A stretch of DNA of 9,393 nucleotides from assembly GCA_021793635.1 (NCBI GenBank), contig JAJYSI010000096.1, forward strand, positions 1-9,393, given 5' to 3'. This document shows positions 6,470-9,393 of this stretch, in pieces. How positions within the stretch are numbered: the stretch's first letter is position 1; every line of letters starts with the position of its first letter. The position numbers were made by a program, and so were the translations under genes. The notes under the pieces were generated by a model. The model saw nothing but the letters and a program-made list of their open reading frames with translations, had not been told where the DNA came from and ran no database searches. The stretch comes from Bacteroidota bacterium. Its GTDB lineage: Bacteria; Bacteroidota; Ignavibacteria; Ignavibacteriales; Ignavibacteriaceae.

Positions 6470-6914
6470 ATACATCCAAAAGTTGTAATCTTGTTGATTG
6501 GAGACGCTGTTCAATTATATGAGCAAATCTTTTCAGAAGTTGATAACCGAGATCATGGTCCTCTTCACATTTGTTCCGAAGGCATTTACCGTCAAGCGCA
6601 ATTGCTCTGGTGAGTTCAACAGCCCTGGCGTCGAATCGCCAGTGATAAGGCGGAATAAGCCATGACCAACCAAGCACATCGCCTTCCTCGAGCATGTCAA
6701 TCTCAATCGCTCCCCGTTCCGGGCTGAAAATTTCCAAAGCTACTTTTCCATTCCTAATGACGTAAAATTGATTAGCTTCTTCGCCTTCATGGAATATGAA
6801 TTGCCCGGCATCAAACCTAACATTAGAAGCGCATCCGGCAATTAAATCCAGATAGTGAGATTCGAGACCTTTTAGAAAGGGATGTTCTGCTAAAATTTTT
6901 CCAAGGTTTTCCAT
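6453..6914 (-). CDS. Cyclic-nucleotide-binding (cNMP/CRP-like) domain protein of the hydrogenase operon
   Basis: A 153-residue protein made of one cNMP-binding beta-roll (FIFHEGEEANQFYVIRNGKVALEI, residues 39-62) and a C-terminal helix ([27 protein letters not shown]). There is no helix-turn-helix, so it is not a CRP/FNR transcription factor. Where cAMP-binding proteins have the phosphate-binding 'FGE(L/I)AL…R(T/S)A' cassette, this one reads LGWSWLIPPYHWRFDARA, with no obvious ligand arginine in the usual place. It may bind another ligand or act as a protein interface. It sits between hydB and hydG, with AAGGAG 8 nt before its ATG, and overlaps hydG by 17 nt, so it is co-translated with the enzyme. 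A subunit-like or allosteric role is inferred. Similar genes accompany many bacterial group 3b operons as far as I recall. Confidence 0.85.
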   Translation of the reverse strand: MENLGKILAEHPFLKGLESHYLDLIAGCASNVRFDAGQFIFHEGEEANQFYVIRNGKVALEIFSPERGAIEIDMLEEGDVLGWSWLIPPYHWRFDARAVELTRAIALDGKCLRNKCEEDHDLGYQLLKRFAHIIEQRLQSTRLQLLDVYGTHS

Positions 6915-6944
6915 TTTATAATCTCCTTAGAAATTATTTAATGA

Positions 6945-8126
6945 TTATGTTTTTTCCCGAAAGTCTGACTTATCAGAAGACAAGCTTTCAGAATTATTAT
7001 TAGATAGCCTTATTATACGGACTTCTTCAGTTAAATCAATCGCCACAGGGCACCAAGTAATACATCTCCCGCATCCAACGCATCCGGAAGAACCAAATTG
7101 ATCGATCCAGGTTGCAAGTTTATGAGTAAGCCATTGGCGGTACCGTGAACGAACGGTTGCTCTAATGCTTCCGCCATGAATGTAAGAAAAGTCAACTGTG
7201 AAGCATGAATCCCATTTCCGCCAGCGTTCAGAATTTTCGCCTTTCAAATCCGTTACATCTTCAACAGTAGTACAAAAACAAGTAGGACAAACCATAGTGC
7301 AATTTGAGCAGCTTAAACAGCGATTGGCTACATCATCCCACCTTGGGTTATCATAATTATTATAAAGTAATTCTTTTAAGTTGTTTGTGTCTAACGTGCG
7401 CCCCATATTTTTTGCAGTTTCTTCAACAATCCGGTCGGCGGACTCAATATCTTTATTTTCTGCAGATTCATGAGGTATTTGATTTAAAATTTCGGCGCCT
7501 ATCTCAGATCCGACTTCTACCAGAAAGTAATGAATCTCATCTTGTATAATTTCGGTTAAAGATAAATCGTAACCGGAAGTTACCTTAGGACCAGTTTTCA
7601 TTGAGGTACAAAAACAAGTGTTTCCTGCTTGCCCACAATTTACAGCAACAATGAAAGCATGTTCACGGCGAGATTTGTAAACAGGATCAATATAAGCGCC
7701 ATTCATGAAAACTTTATCTTGAACCGCCATAGCATGAAGTTCGCAAGCTCGCACACCTATAAAAGCAAATTTCGGGGTATCATTATTCTCAGGTAAGATT
7801 TGAAAATTGTTTCCATTTTTTCTAGCATTCCATAAACGCAGCGACGGAGGAAATAAAAATTTCTTCCAAGAATGCGGGCCAACATTATATCCAAAGAAAG
7901 CATTGTCTGAACGTTTTTTAAGACGATAAGAACCACCTTCCTGCTCATCTGTCCAGCCAACCGGCAAATCATCAATTGAAGTCAATTCCTCGTAAACTAT
8001 AGTACCTTCACGGATAGTAGGACCAATTACACTATAGCCAGCACTTCTGAGGGCATTAAACAGGAGAATAATGTCATTAGATTTAATAGTGACTTTATCG
8101 CCTAAGTTTATTGTAAGTTTTGTCAT
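6945..8126 (-). CDS. hydB: Group 3b hydrogenase beta subunit, 4Fe-4S dicluster protein
   Basis: Iron-sulfur subunit of 393 residues that, with HydG, forms the diaphorase/sulfur-reductase half of the enzyme. Two ferredoxin-type motifs are visible in the C-terminal third: CLSCSNCTMVCP (Cys270, 273, 276, 280) and CVGCGRCITWCP (Cys349, 352, 355, 359), each able to hold a [4Fe-4S] cluster. Further cysteines occur at ACEL (128), CFC (171, 173), CFC (283, 285) and 308. This resembles the HydB/AsrA family (the anaerobic sulfite reductase A subunit is a relative). It is the first gene of the operon. The ATG at 8126 follows a weak GGA 6 nt upstream. A polar, serine-rich tail (NNNSESLSSDKSD) ends the protein. 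Whether sulfur or polysulfide is a physiological acceptor cannot be read from sequence. Confidence 0.93.
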   Translation of the reverse strand: MTKLTINLGDKVTIKSNDIILLFNALRSAGYSVIGPTIREGTIVYEELTSIDDLPVGWTDEQEGGSYRLKKRSDNAFFGYNVGPHSWKKFLFPPSLRLWNARKNGNNFQILPENNDTPKFAFIGVRACELHAMAVQDKVFMNGAYIDPVYKSRREHAFIVAVNCGQAGNTCFCTSMKTGPKVTSGYDLSLTEIIQDEIHYFLVEVGSEIGAEILNQIPHESAENKDIESADRIVEETAKNMGRTLDTNNLKELLYNNYDNPRWDDVANRCLSCSNCTMVCPTCFCTTVEDVTDLKGENSERWRKWDSCFTVDFSYIHGGSIRATVRSRYRQWLTHKLATWIDQFGSSGCVGCGRCITWCPVAIDLTEEVRIIRLSNNNSESLSSDKSDFREKT

Positions 8127-8229
8127 GAATTCCGCAAGCTGATTTAATAAAGGTTTAAATTCAAATGAAAAATAATTACAAAATGAACTCTTCCACTTTA
8201 ACTAAATAGTGTTTATAAAATAGTGATTA

Positions 8230-8246
8230 ATTGTAAATAATACAAT
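8230..8246. promoter_or_regulatory. Palindromic candidate operator ATTGTA-n5-TACAAT
   Basis: Two perfect 6-bp half-sites around a 5-nt AT spacer. It overlaps the candidate -35 of the hydB promoter, a position where a dimeric regulator would block or modulate transcription. TTGT…ACAA arms recall redox-regulator boxes, but the spacing is shorter than the Rex consensus, so no regulator is assigned. Confidence 0.35.
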
Positions 8247-8470
8247 ATATATATGACCTCAATCAATTAAACGATAAATTCAGAACGTGACTAATAACAA
8301 ATGACATTAAATAATAATTCTTATGTTTATTTTGATATTAGAAATTTTTCGTAAATGAAATCAAGATTAAAAAAGTTTCCAATTCCGGTTTAAGGATTTA
8401 AGAAACAATGCTAATTAGTTTTAGTACCTTGTCTACCGGTAAAGGTTATATACGGTTATTTTTATAATTT

Positions 8471-8482
8471 ATTTCCGGAAAT
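8471..8482 (+). promoter_or_regulatory. hypA: 12-bp palindrome over the hypA ribosome binding site
   Basis: ATTTCCGGAAAT is a perfect palindrome whose GGAAA is also the only Shine-Dalgarno-like sequence before the hypA ATG at 8489. It could be an operator, or a small structure affecting translation. A chance palindrome of this size in AT-rich DNA is also possible. Confidence 0.3.
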
Positions 8483-8488
8483 TGAATC

Positions 8489-8839
8489 ATGCATGAACTT
8501 TCAGTTGCTGAAGAAATAGTTAATATATCAAGACAATATTTACCAAAAGAAAATAATGTACATGTAAAATCAATAACGATAAAAATTGGCAGGTTGAGTA
8601 ACATATTGCCTGATTCACTTCTTTTTTGCTATGAATCATTAATTGATAACACACCACTAAACGGATCTAAACTAATAATTGAAGAAATTCCAATCAGAAT
8701 TAATTGCATGAAATGCGGTAAGAATTCGGAGATCGATAATTTTTCTTTTGTATGCCCTAAATGTAACAGCAGTGAAATAGAAATTGAATCTGGAACTGAG
8801 CTGTTAATTTCGGAAATTGAATTAAACGAAGATCAATAG
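8489..8839 (+). CDS. hypA: Hydrogenase nickel-insertion metallochaperone HypA
   Basis: A 116-residue protein of normal family length. It begins MHE, the conserved N-terminal nickel-binding site (His2). Later come the zinc-ribbon cysteines as CMKC (73, 76) and CPKC (89, 92), the structural and sensing zinc site. HypA takes nickel from HypB and delivers it to the immature large subunit before proteolytic closure. It is the first gene of a rightward operon divergent from the hydrogenase genes, and its TAG stop overlaps the ribosome binding site of hypB, so the two are translationally linked. The client is presumably HydA from the neighbouring operon. The ATG is fixed by the family's invariant MHE start. 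Confidence 0.96.
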   Translation: MHELSVAEEIVNISRQYLPKENNVHVKSITIKIGRLSNILPDSLLFCYESLIDNTPLNGSKLIIEEIPIRINCMKCGKNSEIDNFSFVCPKCNSSEIEIESGTELLISEIELNEDQ

Positions 8840-8847
8840 GAGTAAAT

Positions 8848-9393
8848 ATGGCTGTTATAACTGTTGAAAGAAAGATACTTGAGAAGAATGATGCAATAGC
8901 AAATGAGATTCGTCATTCATTTCAAGAGAAAAATATATTTTCGATAAATCTAGTAAGCTCACCAGGTTCTGGAAAAACCAGCCTTGTTGAGCAAACAATA
9001 AATCTCGCGAAAGATAAATTCAACATTGCCGTGATAGAAGGCGATGTTCAAACTAGTCTTGACGCCGAGCGGATAGGAGTTTTTAATATACCTGTAGTTC
9101 AAATTATTACTAACGGCTCATGCCATCTTGAGGCTAATCTTGTAAAAGATGCATACAAGCAATTGGAAGATAAAGAATTTGATTTATTGATAATTGAAAA
9201 TGTGGGTAATCTGGTTTGTCCCGCCGGATATGATTTGGGTGAAGATTATAAGGTTGTAATAGTTAGTACAACCGAAGGTGATGATAAGCCGTTAAAATAT
9301 CCGGCGATGTTCAGGAATGCTTCGGCTCTTGTAATAAATAAAATAGATTTACTTCCTTACGTTAAATGTTCGTTAGAAATGACAAGAGAAAAT
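8848..9393 (+). CDS. hypB: Hydrogenase maturation GTPase HypB (3' end outside the window)
   Basis: First 182 codons of a SIMIBI-class GTPase, still open at the right edge. It starts MAVITVERKILEKND. The P-loop is SSPGSGKTSL (37-46), then IEGDVQTSLDAERI, TNGSCHLEA with the metal-site Cys-His pair, and NVGNLVCPAGYDLGED (Walker B/switch region with a second conserved cysteine). Nucleotide base recognition is by NKID. The N-terminus lacks both the CxxCxC high-affinity nickel site and the histidine-rich stretch of some HypB proteins, so it is a plain loader type. In most relatives the metal motif reads CHLDA, so CHLEA is a conservative change. AGGAG at 8838-8842 lies 5 nt before the ATG and overlaps the hypA stop. 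Other hyp genes may follow beyond the window. Confidence 0.95.
   Translation, partial: MAVITVERKILEKNDAIANEIRHSFQEKNIFSINLVSSPGSGKTSLVEQTINLAKDKFNIAVIEGDVQTSLDAERIGVFNIPVVQIITNGSCHLEANLVKDAYKQLEDKEFDLLIIENVGNLVCPAGYDLGEDYKVVIVSTTEGDDKPLKYPAMFRNASALVINKIDLLPYVKCSLEMTREN

Larger units (their letters stand above)
8127..8488. promoter_or_regulatory. Divergent hydB/hypA control region
   Basis: A 362-nt AT-rich interval with no gene. It must hold the promoters for the leftward hydrogenase operon and the rightward hyp operon. Candidate hydB elements on the minus strand are TTGTAT (8245-8240) and TATTTT (8222-8217) separated by 17 nt. For hypA, TATAAT at 8463-8468 is a plausible -10 without a good -35. 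AAATAGTG occurs twice 14 nt apart (8204-8211, 8218-8225). CCGGTTTAAGGATTT near 8386 and CCGGTAAAGGTTATA near 8436 are similar. No FNR box (TTGAT-N4-ATCAA) was found. Confidence 0.45.

Noticed and set aside
7304..7975. Frames of 81 codons (+) and 72 codons (-) inside hydB
   Set aside because: Both are shadows of hydB, whose cysteine motifs establish the true frame.

Overview
The window is AT-rich bacterial DNA. Its right two thirds carry a cytoplasmic group 3b [NiFe]-hydrogenase (NAD(P)-linked 'sulfhydrogenase') locus. Its left third is an accessory zone with mobile-element debris. A member of the Bacteroidota/Ignavibacteriota/Chlorobi side of the tree would fit: low GC, a TonB C-terminal-domain protein whose signal peptide ends in LKAQ, an IS1595-type transposase remnant, and a four-subunit 3b hydrogenase. 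The sequence alone does not prove this placement.

Left region (1-3000). On the minus strand there is the start of a nucleotidyltransferase-fold (MNT) gene cut by the window edge. Next comes a complete Mth938-like domain gene whose flanks resemble integron attC sites, so the two genes may be cassettes. A 97-bp MITE-like element with perfect 17-bp terminal inverted repeats and a 4-bp target duplication lies beside them. Then follow a secreted TonB_C-domain protein, a small gene of 47 codons that looks frameshifted, a gene-poor stretch with small hairpins, and the C-terminal remnant of an IS1595-family transposase.

Hydrogenase operon (2999-8126, all minus strand, so read right to left): hydB (iron-sulfur subunit), a cyclic-nucleotide-binding-domain protein, hydG (FAD/NAD(P)-binding diaphorase subunit with a [2Fe-2S] site), hydD (small hydrogenase subunit), hydA (NiFe large subunit) and a HycI/HyaD-type maturation endopeptidase. 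Spacing is tight: gaps of 30, 1 and 28 nt and overlaps of about 17 and 11 nt, which indicates one transcript. HydDA forms the H2-activating module. HydGB is inferred to carry electrons between HydD and NAD(P)H, or sulfur/polysulfide. The peptidase trims HydA after nickel insertion.

Right end (8127-9393, plus strand): a 362-bp divergent promoter region separates hydB from hypA. HypA (nickel chaperone) and HypB (GTPase, cut by the window edge) insert nickel into HydA. Structural and maturation genes therefore form two divergent operons sharing one regulatory region.

I found no tRNA, rRNA or CRISPR array. The hydrogenase is a known type. The less ordinary points are the cyclic-nucleotide-type sensor gene embedded among the structural genes, the cassette-like left end, the MITE and the frameshifted small gene.
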